NCBI RefSeq assembly: GCF_900142665.1
Contig: NZ_FRBR01000011.1
Span: 1 to 64,000, forward strand
Source of the DNA: Roseovarius pacificus
Lineage (GTDB): Bacteria > Pseudomonadota > Alphaproteobacteria > Rhodobacterales > Rhodobacteraceae
Length of the DNA: 64,000 nucleotides
Reading direction: 5' to 3'
Shown in pieces: positions 40,851-51,538 of this stretch. How positions within the stretch are numbered: position 1 is the first letter of the stretch; each line of letters opens with the position of its first letter. The translations under genes and the position numbers were made by a program. The notes under the pieces were generated by a model. It was given only the letters and a program-made list of their open reading frames with translations, made no database searches and was not told the origin of the DNA.

Positions 40851-41736
40851 AGTTGACAGCTGACAACCGCTTGGCCTCACGCAAAAGCGCCCCCAAAACA
40901 GGCGTGTGAGGGTCCCGATACGGGGCAACAAGCCCCACGGTATGGGCGCTCTCCGCACCGGAAAGAGGAACGAGTTTCAATCGCTTGCCCGCCGCCAGAA
41001 AATTGGCCATGTCCTCGGGCAGGATCGTCAGCCAGTCCCCCGCCTCCACATTCGCCATCACGACAACCGTAGAGTTCGATTCGATCCGGGCCTCGGGCAT
41101 GACCCCTGCCGCGGCGAAATTCTTGTTGATGATACGCCGGTTCTGCATATCCGGCGTCAGCAGACAGAGCTTCTGCCCGACCAGTTCGTCCCATCCGACC
41201 GTGCTGCGCCCCGCAAACGGAGACCCTTCGGCGCAAACAAGCATGTAACGTTCCTCATAAAGCGGCTCGGTGCTCACGCGTCCCATCGGTTCGTTGTCGA
41301 GATATGAAATCCCCGCATCCACATCGAGATTGTCCAGCATCGACAGAATCTCCACCGAAGTCCGCGACAGGATGGTGAAACGCACATTCGGATGAGCATC
41401 GCTGAACCGGCTCGACAGCTTCGCCGCCCATGTCAGAGCGGTGGGAATGACGGCAATCCGCAACTGGCCGGACAGGCCATGCCGCTTGAATCGCATCTCC
41501 TCCCGAAGCTGCCGCGTATCGCCGACGATCTTGCGCGCCCAGATCAGCGCGGTTTGCCCCTCGGGCGTCAGCCCCCCGAAGCGCGAACCGCGAAAGATCA
41601 GCTGAACACCCAGTTGCTCCTCGAGATGCTTGATCCCGGTCGAAAGCGTCGGCTGCGTAATTCCAAGACTGGTCGCGGCGCGGCCGAAATGGCCCTCCTT
41701 GGCGACGGCGATGAACATTTCCAGCTTGTCGATCAT
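40849..41736 (-). CDS. LysR-family regulator, probable FdsR
   Basis: This 295-residue LysR protein has a helix-turn-helix (about 1-60, KLEMFIAVAKEGHFGRAATSLGITQP) and an effector domain. It lies directly upstream of fdsG on the same strand, as FdsR does in other formate dehydrogenase operons. It probably controls fds expression in response to formate or a related metabolite through the box at 40834-40850. Confidence 0.85.
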   Translation of the reverse strand: MIDKLEMFIAVAKEGHFGRAATSLGITQPTLSTGIKHLEEQLGVQLIFRGSRFGGLTPEGQTALIWARKIVGDTRQLREEMRFKRHGLSGQLRIAVIPTALTWAAKLSSRFSDAHPNVRFTILSRTSVEILSMLDNLDVDAGISYLDNEPMGRVSTEPLYEERYMLVCAEGSPFAGRSTVGWDELVGQKLCLLTPDMQNRRIINKNFAAAGVMPEARIESNSTVVVMANVEAGDWLTILPEDMANFLAAGKRLKLVPLSGAESAHTVGLVAPYRDPHTPVLGALLREAKRLSAVN

Positions 41737-41863
41737 GGTTTTTCAGCCGCCTTGAAATCGGGAAAGCCCGGTTCGCTCGCCATTGCCCGCTGGCCGATCC
41801 GGGATCGGTAAAACGCCGCGCTCCGCCCAATCTTCGTTCAGATTTGAAGCGAAAACAACAGGA

Positions 41864-42751
41864 TCAGCGTAGGCCATGCCGCTCGAGAAAATCCAGGATG
41901 GCAGGCGCGATTTCTTTAGCGACAGTCGGATCGAGATGTAAATGATGGTCTCCGGGAAACTCCATCATTTCGTAATCCCCGATCAAATCCGCTCCAAGAC
42001 GGATCAGATCAAGGGCTTTGGGCCGCTTGCTCTTGATCCCGTCCCTGGCCCAGATATTGAGCACGGGACACCGGATCGACCTCAACACAGCCTCGACATC
42101 CCCTTGCGTCAGCTTGACGGCGGAACTTGCGAACAGGCGCGCATCGCCCCGCATGTGAAATCCGTCTGGCCCCTCTTCCAGCGCGCGATCCGCAAGGGCC
42201 TCGGAAACCTGCCGGGAATTGCCCTGCGCGCACCGGCGCTCAACGTAATCCGCCCTGGTTTCAAACGTCCTGCGGGCACGGGTCTTTTGCTTGTGGGTAT
42301 CCTCGATGAAGGCGCGCAAGGTGGCCACGACGGCTTCCTCCGTCGGCTCCGGCACCAGAGAGTCCAGCGCAACGAATGCACGGACCTTTTCGGGCTGCGC
42401 CGCCGCGAACAGGGCCGAGATGTTGGCCCCTCGGGAATGACCGACCAGCACGCAGTCCGTCCATCCGAGCTGAACCAGAATCCCGGCAATCTGCGGGAGA
42501 TCGTCCCAGATATTATAGGTCGCATGGGGCGACCGGTGGGAACTCAGCCCCTGGCCGCTCAGATCGAGCGCGACAACGTGGCAACCGGTGAGCAACGGAG
42601 CCAGTTCCCGAAAACTGTCGGCATGGTCCATCCAGCCATGCAGCATCAGAACCGGAGTGCCGTCCATCGGACCCCATGCCAGTCCCGAAAGGCAAAGACC
42701 GTCCACCTCCCACCGGCAAACCCGCGGGTCCGTTCCGACATTCTCTATCAT
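41864..42751 (-). CDS. Alpha/beta-hydrolase
   Basis: This 295-residue hydrolase has the oxyanion segment LHGWMDHADSF, the nucleophile elbow GHSRGAN (Ser) and a C-terminal catalytic His in PGDHHLHLD. The cap region (about 140-200) is Arg-rich. It could be an esterase, lactonase or epoxide-hydrolase-like enzyme; nothing nearby fixes the substrate. It stands alone; the 244-nt region upstream (42752-42995) shows no other feature. Confidence 0.87.
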   Translation of the reverse strand: MIENVGTDPRVCRWEVDGLCLSGLAWGPMDGTPVLMLHGWMDHADSFRELAPLLTGCHVVALDLSGQGLSSHRSPHATYNIWDDLPQIAGILVQLGWTDCVLVGHSRGANISALFAAAQPEKVRAFVALDSLVPEPTEEAVVATLRAFIEDTHKQKTRARRTFETRADYVERRCAQGNSRQVSEALADRALEEGPDGFHMRGDARLFASSAVKLTQGDVEAVLRSIRCPVLNIWARDGIKSKRPKALDLIRLGADLIGDYEMMEFPGDHHLHLDPTVAKEIAPAILDFLERHGLR

Positions 42752-42995
42752 TCGCGCGCCTCACCGTTCAATTCGCCCCGAATTGAGCACGATACACTTC
42801 ATTCTGCAATTCGCAGCAACCGGGGAGCGACTGTTTTGCCCCAGAGGAACGGTGCCTGACCAAACCGGCAGCCGCCGATCAACGGTAAATTCCCGCAATA
42901 TGTTCGATTACCGCCTATCCACCGCAGTGTCCGGACCTGTGTGTGGTGTCGCCTGCGCGGGCAATCAGGATGGTGGGCTTTTCGATGCGTCCCGT

Positions 42996-44108
42996 TTATT
43001 TCATGAATTCGCGAAACCGTCTCAGGGCCAGCCAGAACAGGACCGATCCGATAACAACGAGGGCAAACAATTGCGGCCAGACCGTTTCAAGCCCCGCCCC
43101 CCTGAACAGAACCCCCTGAGACAAGGTGATAAAATGCGTGTTCGGGGCGGCGAGCATGATGGTTTGAATGAAATCCGGCATCGATTCACGTGGGGTCATC
43201 CCCCCCGAAAGCACCTGTAACGGAAGCAGTACCAGCATCATCAGCAGAGCGAATTGCGGCATGCTTCCGGCGACGGTCGCCATGAAGATGCCAAGCGCGG
43301 TCATGGCGAACACCATCAGCACCACGCCGATGAGAAACAGCGGCACAGACCCCTGCACCGGCACCTCAAGAAGGCCCTGCACCACCACGATCAGCGCAAA
43401 GGAGGACCCCAGCAGAACCACCAGCCCCATGGACCAGATCTTGGACAACACGATCTCGGCCGCGGTCACCGGCATCACCAGCAGGTGCTCGACGGTGCCA
43501 TGCTCTTTTTCACGGATCAACGCGGCGCCGGTCAGCACCAGCGACAGCATCGTGATTGACTCGATCACACTGTTGATCGCACCGAACCATGCCGGGTCCA
43601 GCGATGGATTGTACCGCGCCCTGAGCGCCAGCCCGACAGGCAGCGCGGTTTCCGCGCGGTGACCCGCGACATACTCTGACACCTCGCCGGAAACGATCTG
43701 CTGGATGTACCCACTGCCGGTAAATGCCTGACTCATCCGCGTTGCATCGACGTTCAGCTGAATGGCAGGGGTTCTGCCCGCCAGCACGTCGCGTTCGAAA
43801 TCCGGCGGTATGTTCAGCGCGAAAGTATCGAGACCCGCATCCATGCGGTTGTCCATCTCGTTCGTGGTGATCATCCGCGGCTCAAGAAACCACGGCGGGT
43901 AGAAGGCCAATGCGATGCGCGATGAAAGATGCGACTGGTCTTCGTCCACGATGGCGATCGCAGCCTTGTTCAAGGCCTCTGGCATGGCGGTCGAAGACGT
44001 ATAGATCGACAGGCTGAACGAATACACGATCAGTGCAAGCATGATCCAGTCACGCCACAATCCGCGCAGTTCCTTTACTCCGAGGTTCCAGACGTTCTTG
44101 AGGTTCAT
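42996..44108 (-). CDS. ABC-2 type permease, YhhJ-like
   Basis: This 370-residue permease has an N-terminal membrane segment, a periplasmic loop (about 45-175) and five C-terminal membrane segments with the ABC-2 pattern REKEHGTVEHLLVMPVTAAEI. It is the third gene of an HlyD-ABC-permease operon that matches the E. coli yhiI-rbbA-yhhJ arrangement. It is a probable half of an efflux system for drugs, dyes or toxins. Confidence 0.9.
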   Translation of the reverse strand: MNLKNVWNLGVKELRGLWRDWIMLALIVYSFSLSIYTSSTAMPEALNKAAIAIVDEDQSHLSSRIALAFYPPWFLEPRMITTNEMDNRMDAGLDTFALNIPPDFERDVLAGRTPAIQLNVDATRMSQAFTGSGYIQQIVSGEVSEYVAGHRAETALPVGLALRARYNPSLDPAWFGAINSVIESITMLSLVLTGAALIREKEHGTVEHLLVMPVTAAEIVLSKIWSMGLVVLLGSSFALIVVVQGLLEVPVQGSVPLFLIGVVLMVFAMTALGIFMATVAGSMPQFALLMMLVLLPLQVLSGGMTPRESMPDFIQTIMLAAPNTHFITLSQGVLFRGAGLETVWPQLFALVVIGSVLFWLALRRFREFMK

Positions 44109-44112
44109 ATCC

Positions 44113-46854
44113 CTACCTCGCCTGTTTCTTCAGGAAAACCGTGGCCAACCCGAGGATGACGGGAACCGAGGCCCCTATGGCCAGTATCGATTCGACCTGC
44201 TCCGCAAAACCGAACGCCTTGGAAAAGGCGCCACGGGCGGACGTCACGAACCAGGAGGTCGGGTAAATCTCGCCCAGCACCCGGCCAAACCCCTGCAATG
44301 ACGAAACCGGGTCGATCAGGCCTGAATACTGCACCGCCGGAATCATCGTCAGCATGACCGTCGCGAACAGCGCGGCCACCTGGCTCGTGATGAAGACCGA
44401 AACCAAAAGACCAAGACCCGTTGTCGCGATGACATAGACCAGCGACGACAATATGAAACCCGCCAGGCTGCCAGAGAATGGCACGCCGAAAAAAGTGACT
44501 GCCATTCCCATCATCAGCGCAAAGTTCAGCATCGCAAGTGCGATATAGGGCAGTTGCTTGCCAAGCAGGAATTCAAGGCGCGTCACCGGCGTGACATAGA
44601 AATTGATGATTGATCCCAGTTCTTTTTCGCGGGCGACCGACAGCGTGGTCAGAATGGCCGGGATCATCAACAACAGCAGCGGAATGACCGCCGGGACCAT
44701 GGCAACGATGCTTCGCACATCCGGGTTGTACCGGAACCGGGTCAGCAGCTCGAAATTTCCGGCAAGGGCCGCATCGCCGTATAGTTCGCGTGTCTTGCGT
44801 GCGATCCAGTCCGCATGCATGCCCTGGATATAGCCCTGCACCGTATTGGCACGGGTGGGATTCGCGCCGTCGAACCAGGCTCCGACCTCGATATCCCGGC
44901 CACGCGCGATATCCGCGGCGAAACCGGGGGGAATCTCGATAGCGAGCCCGAGTTCGGACGAGCGCATCCGCGCATCCATATCCGCATATCCTGACAGAGG
45001 AGGACGTTCGTTGAAATAACGCGAGCCCGCTATATCCAGAATATATTCGCGGCTTGTCGCGGTCTGATCACGATCGAGTACGGCAAACGTCAGATCCTCG
45101 ACATCCATATTGATGCCAAGACCGATGACGATCATCAACAGCAGGCTACCGATCAGCGCCATGGACAGTCGGATAGGATCGCGCCGCAGCTGCAAGCTTT
45201 CCAAGAGCGAATAACTCAGCAACCGGCGCGGGCTGAATGCGCTTGCCGTCTTGTGCGGTTCCGGCACGGGCTTTGCCACGGCGGATACCGTGGCTTCGGG
45301 CGCCGTCGCTTCCTGGCCGATGGCGTCTTCCAGATAGGCGATAAACGCGCCTTCCAGTGTCTCGCTGTTTTTCGATTTCGTAATCGCCTCGGCCGTATCG
45401 CTGATCAGCACCTTGCCGGCGTGCATCAGGCTGATACGGTCGCACCATTCGGCTTCGTTCATGAAATGGGTCGAAACGAAGATCGTCACTTCGTCCCGGC
45501 GCGAAAGGTCCATCAGGATACGCCAGAAATCGTTGCGCGCCACCGGATCGACCCCCGAGGTCGGCTCGTCGAGGATCAGAATCTCGGGCCCGTGGATCAT
45601 CGCAACCGCCAGCGACAACCGCTGACGAATGCCGATGGGCAGCGCGTCAGGCAAATTGCGTACCACCTCGCCCAGATCGAAGCGTTCGATCATCTCTTCG
45701 ACACGGGCAGGAATTCTTGCTTCCTCCATGTCGAAAAGACGCGCGTGAAGTTCCAGGTTCTGCCGAACCGTCAGTTCGGAATACAACGAGAATGCCTGAG
45801 ACATGAAGCCCACGCGATGACGCGTTTCCATGTCACGCGCGTCAACCTCGTGTCCGAAAAGCCTGGCGCGGCCTTCGGTGGGCTCCAGAAGGCCGGTGAG
45901 CATTTTCATCGTCGTTGTCTTGCCGCAGCCGTTCGAACCGAGGAAACCGAATATCTCGCCCTTCGGAATCCGAAAGCTGACCTTGTCGACCGCAACAAAA
46001 TCTCCGAAGCGCTTCGTCAGCCCCTCGGCCTCGATGGCGAACTCTGTAGCCACCGCACTGCGCGGAGGTATCTTCACCGCGAGATCGTCCCCCCGTTGTT
46101 CGGCGGGAAGCAGCGCAATGAAAGCATCGTCGAGCGTCTCGGCCCCGGTACGGGCCAGCAGCTCCTCGGGCGTGCCCGTCGCCAGAACCTGCCCGGCGTT
46201 CATCGCCACCAGCCAGTCGAATCGCGCGGCCTCTTCCATGTATGCGGTGGCGGTGATCACGCTCATCCCCGGTCGGTCGGCGCGGATACGGTCGATCAGG
46301 TCCCAGAACTGACCACGCGACAGCGGATCGACCCCCGTGGTCGGTTCATCGAGGATCAGAAGGTCGGGATCGTGGATCAGCGCACAACAGAGACCGAGCT
46401 TCTGCTTCATGCCCCCCGAAAGCTTGGCCGCCGGACGGTCACGGAACGGCGACATGCCGGTGGCCGCCAGAAGATCGGCAATGCGCCTTTCGCGCTCGGC
46501 CCTGCCATGGCCGAAGAGGCGACCGAAGAAATCGAGGTTTTCACCGACCGAAAGCGTGGAATACAGGTTCTTGCCCAACCCCTGCGGCATATAGGCGATA
46601 CGCGGGCAGACCTGGCTGCGATGACCGGCATTGCGCATATCGCCGTCCAGCACCCGCACCGCACCGTCCTGAATTTTCCGCGCACCGGCCAGCAGCGACA
46701 GGAAACTCGACTTCCCTACGCCGTCCGGCCCGATCAGCCCGACCATGCACCCGGCGGGGATCGCCAGCGAAACGTTGTCGAGCGCCGTCACCTTGCCATA
46801 GCGAAGCGTCAGCTCCGACACCTCTGCGACCGGCCGGGCCGACTCGTCCGTCAT
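44113..46854 (-). CDS. RbbA-like fused ABC transporter (two ATPase domains and ABC-2 permease)
   Basis: This 913-residue protein has two ATP-binding domains (Walker [10 protein letters not shown] near residue 43 and GSNGCGKTT near 310; signatures LSGGMKQKL and a degenerate PIGIRQRL) followed by a permease domain (about 550-913). That order is the RbbA/YhiH family. E. coli RbbA was described as ribosome-associated; its operon context points to export. The second signature lacks the usual LSGG. It overlaps the HlyD gene stop in ATGA and ends 4 nt before the permease gene. Confidence 0.92.
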   Translation of the reverse strand: MTDESARPVAEVSELTLRYGKVTALDNVSLAIPAGCMVGLIGPDGVGKSSFLSLLAGARKIQDGAVRVLDGDMRNAGHRSQVCPRIAYMPQGLGKNLYSTLSVGENLDFFGRLFGHGRAERERRIADLLAATGMSPFRDRPAAKLSGGMKQKLGLCCALIHDPDLLILDEPTTGVDPLSRGQFWDLIDRIRADRPGMSVITATAYMEEAARFDWLVAMNAGQVLATGTPEELLARTGAETLDDAFIALLPAEQRGDDLAVKIPPRSAVATEFAIEAEGLTKRFGDFVAVDKVSFRIPKGEIFGFLGSNGCGKTTTMKMLTGLLEPTEGRARLFGHEVDARDMETRHRVGFMSQAFSLYSELTVRQNLELHARLFDMEEARIPARVEEMIERFDLGEVVRNLPDALPIGIRQRLSLAVAMIHGPEILILDEPTSGVDPVARNDFWRILMDLSRRDEVTIFVSTHFMNEAEWCDRISLMHAGKVLISDTAEAITKSKNSETLEGAFIAYLEDAIGQEATAPEATVSAVAKPVPEPHKTASAFSPRRLLSYSLLESLQLRRDPIRLSMALIGSLLLMIVIGLGINMDVEDLTFAVLDRDQTATSREYILDIAGSRYFNERPPLSGYADMDARMRSSELGLAIEIPPGFAADIARGRDIEVGAWFDGANPTRANTVQGYIQGMHADWIARKTRELYGDAALAGNFELLTRFRYNPDVRSIVAMVPAVIPLLLLMIPAILTTLSVAREKELGSIINFYVTPVTRLEFLLGKQLPYIALAMLNFALMMGMAVTFFGVPFSGSLAGFILSSLVYVIATTGLGLLVSVFITSQVAALFATVMLTMIPAVQYSGLIDPVSSLQGFGRVLGEIYPTSWFVTSARGAFSKAFGFAEQVESILAIGASVPVILGLATVFLKKQAR

Positions 46855-47918
46855 TTCACGATATTATCGAGAAAGGCAGGCCATTCGGCCTGCGGATCAA
46901 GCCGGACATAGGCCATGCCCGGCAACCCGGTTTTCACGTACTCGATATACCGGGCCAGCAGATCGGGGTCGATCCGGGCGCGGACGCGGAACATCAGCTT
47001 TTCACGTTCATCCGCGGTTTCCACCGTTTTCGGCGTGAACTGCGCCACGTCCGCGACATATGATACCGTCGCCGGGATCACGTAGTCTGGCGCGGCGTCC
47101 ATCACCAGCCGTACTTCGGACCCGACCTGAACGCGGCCCACCTGAGATGTCGGAAGGAAGATCGTCATATAGACATCCCCCAGATCGACCAGATTCAGGA
47201 TGCGCCCGCCCGAGGCGACGATCTCGCCTTCTTGTGCGACAAGATACTGGACACGCCCGTCGCGTGGCGATTTCAGCGTGGCGTCATCGATGGATGCGGT
47301 GATCACGTCGATCGAAGCCTTCGCCGCCTCGACAGCAGCCTCGGCATCCACGACCTGCGCCTGCGCAGAGGTGACACCCGCCAGCGCTGCGGCATGCGAC
47401 GCTTCGGCCGAGGCCAGCCCCGCCTTTGCCTGCCGGTCACTGGCGAGATCGTCATCAAGGGTCTGTTGAGAAACGGTATTCGATTCGACCAGCCGCTCGG
47501 ACCGGGCCAGCCGCTGCGCGGCGGCTCTCGCGACGGCTTGTGCCTGATCGATAGCCGCGACGGCGGCGCGTTCCTGCGCCTTGGCCTGCGCCACAAGTGA
47601 TTGAGCGGTCTGCACCCCGATTTCGGCACGGCGCAGTTGCGCCTCGGCCTGACGTTTCTGGGCGTTCAACTGAACCACATCCATTTGCACGAGAACATCG
47701 CCCGTCTTCACGAAATCGCCCTCGGCGGCGGTGATGTCAGCGATACGCCCGCCGGTAAGCGCGGCGATATCTATCTCGGTCGCCTCAATCCGTCCGTTGC
47801 CCGAGGCCAACCCCTCTGGCAGATCGGGAGCCTGAGCGCTGCTCCAGGTGAAGTAACCGGCGGCTACAACGATCAACGACAGAACCGACAGCAGCAGTCT
47901 CATGTTCATATTTTGCAT
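46851..47918 (-). CDS. HlyD-family membrane fusion protein, YhiI-like
   Basis: This protein of about 355 residues has an N-terminal anchor ([19 protein letters not shown]), a biotinyl-lipoyl-like half (about 40-80), a long coiled-coil hairpin rich in Ala/Gln (about 80-200) and a beta-barrel. It links the inner-membrane exporter to the periplasm or an outer-membrane channel. The ATG at 47918 is chosen; another lies three codons later. No strong ribosome-binding site is seen for either. Confidence 0.9.
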   Translation of the reverse strand: MQNMNMRLLLSVLSLIVVAAGYFTWSSAQAPDLPEGLASGNGRIEATEIDIAALTGGRIADITAAEGDFVKTGDVLVQMDVVQLNAQKRQAEAQLRRAEIGVQTAQSLVAQAKAQERAAVAAIDQAQAVARAAAQRLARSERLVESNTVSQQTLDDDLASDRQAKAGLASAEASHAAALAGVTSAQAQVVDAEAAVEAAKASIDVITASIDDATLKSPRDGRVQYLVAQEGEIVASGGRILNLVDLGDVYMTIFLPTSQVGRVQVGSEVRLVMDAAPDYVIPATVSYVADVAQFTPKTVETADEREKLMFRVRARIDPDLLARYIEYVKTGLPGMAYVRLDPQAEWPAFLDNIVK

Positions 47919-48293
47919 GGCATTTTTCTTGCACAGTACCGACCGACAGCTTGTGACTGCACAAGCATGATCATTGCATCCCACCTCCGATACAGGGAGT
48001 CAACAACTGAGAGTTGCGGCAACGCCGCATGAGTGGAAATGCCTGATATTCAGCCACTGCGTCGGCACGTGGCGGACCGGAGGAGCAACAATCGGACCGA
48101 TGGCGATATCTTAGGCAAGGGATCGCCCGGGAGACCCCCGAACACGAAAGGCTTGATCGAAAGCAATGACAGCCCATCTTTCCCATGTCAGCATGGTTAC
48201 GCGTGGGCCCTTACCATATCCCTGCGCCCGCACCATCCGAAATACCGGCGCCCTGCCCGGAATAGCGCCGATAAGGGTAAAGAAAGGCAAGCA
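47919..48293. other. Intergenic region between hlyD-like gene and phaC
   Basis: This 375-nt stretch separates two divergent genes and must carry both promoters. I saw no convincing regulator box, hairpin or coding frame in it. Confidence 0.4.
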
Positions 48294-50090
48294 ATGTCCG
48301 ACACGCCGCTCAAGAGCGACCAGAATACGCTGCCAGTGCCCATGGCTCCGGCGGCGCTCACCGAGACCCCCTCTCCCTCCGCCCGCGACGGGTTCCACGA
48401 AACGATCGACCGCACCCTTGCCTCGGTCCAGGCGCGGATGACCATGGGCGTCTCGCCCTATGCCGCCGCTTCTGCATGGCAGGATTGGGCCCTGGCCCTG
48501 AGCCGTGCGCCGGGGCGGCAAACCGAACTGGCCGAACGTTTCTGGGACAACCAGTGGCAGGCATTCAAAGGGGCATGGGATGCCGACGCGGGATTTAAAC
48601 CCGCACCCGGCGACCACCGTTTCGACGACGAGGGCTGGACCGCGCCGCTGGCGCGGGTTTTCAAGCAAAACTTTCTTGCCGCCGACGACTGGTGGGCCGC
48701 CGCCACCCAGCCTCAGCGCGGCATGTACCAGCGCAACGCCGAACGGGTTTCCTTTATGGCCCGCCAGACGCTCGACGCCATGTCGCCGTCCAACATGCTC
48801 TGGTTCAATCCCGAGGTCCAGCGCCGCACGATGGAAACCGGCGGGCAAAACCTTGTGAATGGCGTGATGAATCTTGCCAACGACTGGCTCAGCGAATGCA
48901 ACATGCAGTGCGAGGAATCCTCCGGGGATTTCGTGCCGGGCCGTGACGTGGCCTGCACGCCGGGCAAGGTGGTGTTTCGCAACCATATCCTTGAACTGAT
49001 TCAGTACGCACCGGCCACCGAAGCCGTTCAGGCGGAACCGATCCTGATCGTACCCGCCTGGATCATGAAGTATTATATTCTCGACCTCAGCCCCGAAAAC
49101 TCGCTGATCCGCTATCTCGTTGGACAGGGATTCACGGTATTCTGCATCTCGTGGCTGAACCCCGGCGCAGAGGAACGCGAGCTGTCGCTCGACGATTATC
49201 GCCGCGACGGGGTGCTTGCGGCGCTGGATGCGGTAGAGCGGATCTGCCCGGACGAGAAAATCCATGCCTGCGGTTATTGCCTTGGCGGGACGATCCTGAG
49301 CATCGCGGCGGCGGCCATGGCCCGCGACGGGGACGATCGTTTTGCCTCCATCACGCTGCTGGCGGCACAGACCGATTTTTCCGAGGCAGGCGAACTGATG
49401 TTGTTCATCGACGACGCCCAGATCGCCTATCTCGAGGATCTGATGTGGGCCCAGGGCTATCTCGACCAACGGCAAATGGCGGGGACGTTCCGTGTGCTGC
49501 GCGCACGCGATCTGGTGTGGTCGCGCCTTATCCGCCGGTATTTCATGGGCGAGGAGGAACAGGAATTCGACATCGGCGCATGGAGCAAGGACGCCACCCG
49601 TATGCCCTACCGGATGCATTCGCAATACCTGCGGTCGCTGTTTCTGGAAAACCGCCTGACAGCCGGGCGGTTCGCCGTCGAGGGCCGTGTGATCGCACTC
49701 AAGGACATCTCGGCGCCACTCTTCGTACTGGCCACCGAAGAGGATCACATCGCGCCGTGGCGTTCGGTTTACAAAACGGCGCTGTTTACCGACGACGACC
49801 TGACATTCGCACTGGTCAGCGGCGGCCACAATGGCGGCATTCTCAGCGCACCGGGCAAGAAACACCGGGAATACCGCCTTGGCCACCGGCCGCCCGGGGC
49901 GCAATATGTCGACCCCGACAGCTGGCATACCCGCTACGCGCCAACCTCTGGCTCGTGGTGGCCGGTCTGGACCGACTGGTTGCGCGACAAGGGCAAGGGC
50001 GAAGAAACGGCACCGCCCGGCATGGGCGCCCCCGAGGCCGGTTTTTCACCGCTTTGCGAGGCACCGGGCCTCTATGTCCTGCAACACTGA
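48294..50090 (+). CDS. phaC: Class I poly(R)-hydroxyalkanoate synthase
   Basis: This 598-residue PHA synthase has the PhaC_N domain (about 90-260) and an alpha/beta-hydrolase core with the lipase-like box GYCLGGT (catalytic Cys), the Asp in EEDHIAPW and the His in GGHNGG. It polymerises (R)-3-hydroxyacyl-CoA into storage granules. AAAGGCAA precedes the ATG at 48294. The last 17 nt overlap the depolymerase gene. Confidence 0.95.
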   Translation: MSDTPLKSDQNTLPVPMAPAALTETPSPSARDGFHETIDRTLASVQARMTMGVSPYAAASAWQDWALALSRAPGRQTELAERFWDNQWQAFKGAWDADAGFKPAPGDHRFDDEGWTAPLARVFKQNFLAADDWWAAATQPQRGMYQRNAERVSFMARQTLDAMSPSNMLWFNPEVQRRTMETGGQNLVNGVMNLANDWLSECNMQCEESSGDFVPGRDVACTPGKVVFRNHILELIQYAPATEAVQAEPILIVPAWIMKYYILDLSPENSLIRYLVGQGFTVFCISWLNPGAEERELSLDDYRRDGVLAALDAVERICPDEKIHACGYCLGGTILSIAAAAMARDGDDRFASITLLAAQTDFSEAGELMLFIDDAQIAYLEDLMWAQGYLDQRQMAGTFRVLRARDLVWSRLIRRYFMGEEEQEFDIGAWSKDATRMPYRMHSQYLRSLFLENRLTAGRFAVEGRVIALKDISAPLFVLATEEDHIAPWRSVYKTALFTDDDLTFALVSGGHNGGILSAPGKKHREYRLGHRPPGAQYVDPDSWHTRYAPTSGSWWPVWTDWLRDKGKGEETAPPGMGAPEAGFSPLCEAPGLYVLQH

Positions 50091-51168
50091 AATCCCGGCT
50101 GCACCGCTGTTTCAGGGCGCGCAACAGCCCGCATTCCGGGCTTTCGCCATTCACTCCCTGAAAACCGCGGGCGAGGGGCGCGCCGTGACCGAACGGGTCT
50201 TGCGCCAGACCCCGTTTTACACCCTGCGCCGGTTCGACGTGACCGGGCACAACCGGGATACAGCGCCGGTGCTTGTGGTGCCGCCGCTCTCGGGGCATTT
50301 TCCGATCGTACTGCGCGACATGGTTCTGAGCCTGTTGGCGGACAGGCCGGTTGCGGTGCTCGACTGGTGCAATGTGCGCCATGTGGCCGTGGGATACGGA
50401 CAGTTCGGTTTCGACAGCAATATCCGCGCCATCGCCGATGCGATCCTGCAAATCGGCCCACCTGCCCGTGTGATCGCGCTGTGCCAGGGTGGCGTGCCCG
50501 CGTTGGCCGCCACTGCGGATCTTGCCGCGCACCTGCCCGGATCGGAACCGGCGGCACTGGTTCTGATCGCCGCGCCGGTCGATCCGATGGCCAATCCGAC
50601 GCCGGTGGTCGAGACCATCCGGGAACAGCCCCCGCTCTGGTACCGAACTGTCCCGGTATCGCATGTCGGGCGGCCCCATGCGGGGCACCGGCGCATGGTT
50701 TATTCTGCCGAAACTCAGCTTGCGGCCCTTCAGCAATATCTGTCCGCCGCCCAGGACGCCGGGTCCGAACTGGCCCGGAAAATGCATGTCGATGACGGGG
50801 CCGATCCCCGGCATTTTCCGTTCCGCGATCTTTACACGTCGGTGATGGATCTGGATGCCCTGCATTATGCCGAAAATATCGACCGGGTATTCCTGTCACG
50901 GCAAATTGCGCGCGGTACGCTGCACTTCGAGGGACGGTACATTCAGCCGGACGCGATCCATCGCACCACCCTGCTGACGGTTGAAGGCGCTTCTGACGCA
51001 ATCGCCGCACCGGGACAGACCAGCGCCGCGCACGCACTTTGCCCCCGAGTACCCGACCGGAACCGTCACAGCCTGATCGTCCCCGACTGCGGGCATTTTG
51101 CCCTGTTCCACGGAGCGACATGGCGCGATACGGTCTACCCCGCCATCGCAGCCCACATCACGGGTTGA
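50074..51168 (+). CDS. phaZ: Intracellular polyhydroxyalkanoate depolymerase
   Basis: This 364-residue alpha/beta-hydrolase of the PhaZ intracellular depolymerase family has LVVPPLSGHFPIVLRD near residue 70, the nucleophile region CQGGVPALAA (Cys/Ser position), and the C-terminal His in PDCGHFALF. It releases 3-hydroxyacids or acyl-CoA from the granule polymer. The ATG lies 17 nt inside phaC in another frame, so the two are translationally linked. Confidence 0.9.
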   Translation: MSCNTEIPAAPLFQGAQQPAFRAFAIHSLKTAGEGRAVTERVLRQTPFYTLRRFDVTGHNRDTAPVLVVPPLSGHFPIVLRDMVLSLLADRPVAVLDWCNVRHVAVGYGQFGFDSNIRAIADAILQIGPPARVIALCQGGVPALAATADLAAHLPGSEPAALVLIAAPVDPMANPTPVVETIREQPPLWYRTVPVSHVGRPHAGHRRMVYSAETQLAALQQYLSAAQDAGSELARKMHVDDGADPRHFPFRDLYTSVMDLDALHYAENIDRVFLSRQIARGTLHFEGRYIQPDAIHRTTLLTVEGASDAIAAPGQTSAAHALCPRVPDRNRHSLIVPDCGHFALFHGATWRDTVYPAIAAHITG

Positions 51169-51538
51169 CGCCTTCTGGATATTTCATGTGCCGGCACGGT
51201 GATGTATCCGTTTTCGGCGGGTCGTCAGTCGTGGCGGCTATGCAGGCCTTCGGCGGGTGGGACGCTGTTGGATTTGCTTTTCACTATGTCCGGACCGTTT
51301 CACAATTCGTCCTTTCACCAGATCGGGCTCGTTTCAAAAGAATACCTTCCCCTTAATCCCAATCGTTCATGCAAATTCTCCGCATTCCGGCCGCGGAACG
51401 GAAAGCGTGGCCCCTGAAACAGTGGCCAAACGGAATGACGTCGACCCCGATTCAACGACATGAGGCGCAAAAGATTTTCATTTCGACGGGTCATGAGGCA
51501 AAAGCCCCGCAAATTTCCTAATCGCAAGTCGATTCCAA
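51169..51538. other. Intergenic region upstream of the HPP-CBS gene
   Basis: This 370-nt stretch has no supported coding frame, no strong hairpin and no recognised box. It probably holds the promoter of the HPP-CBS gene. Confidence 0.4.
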
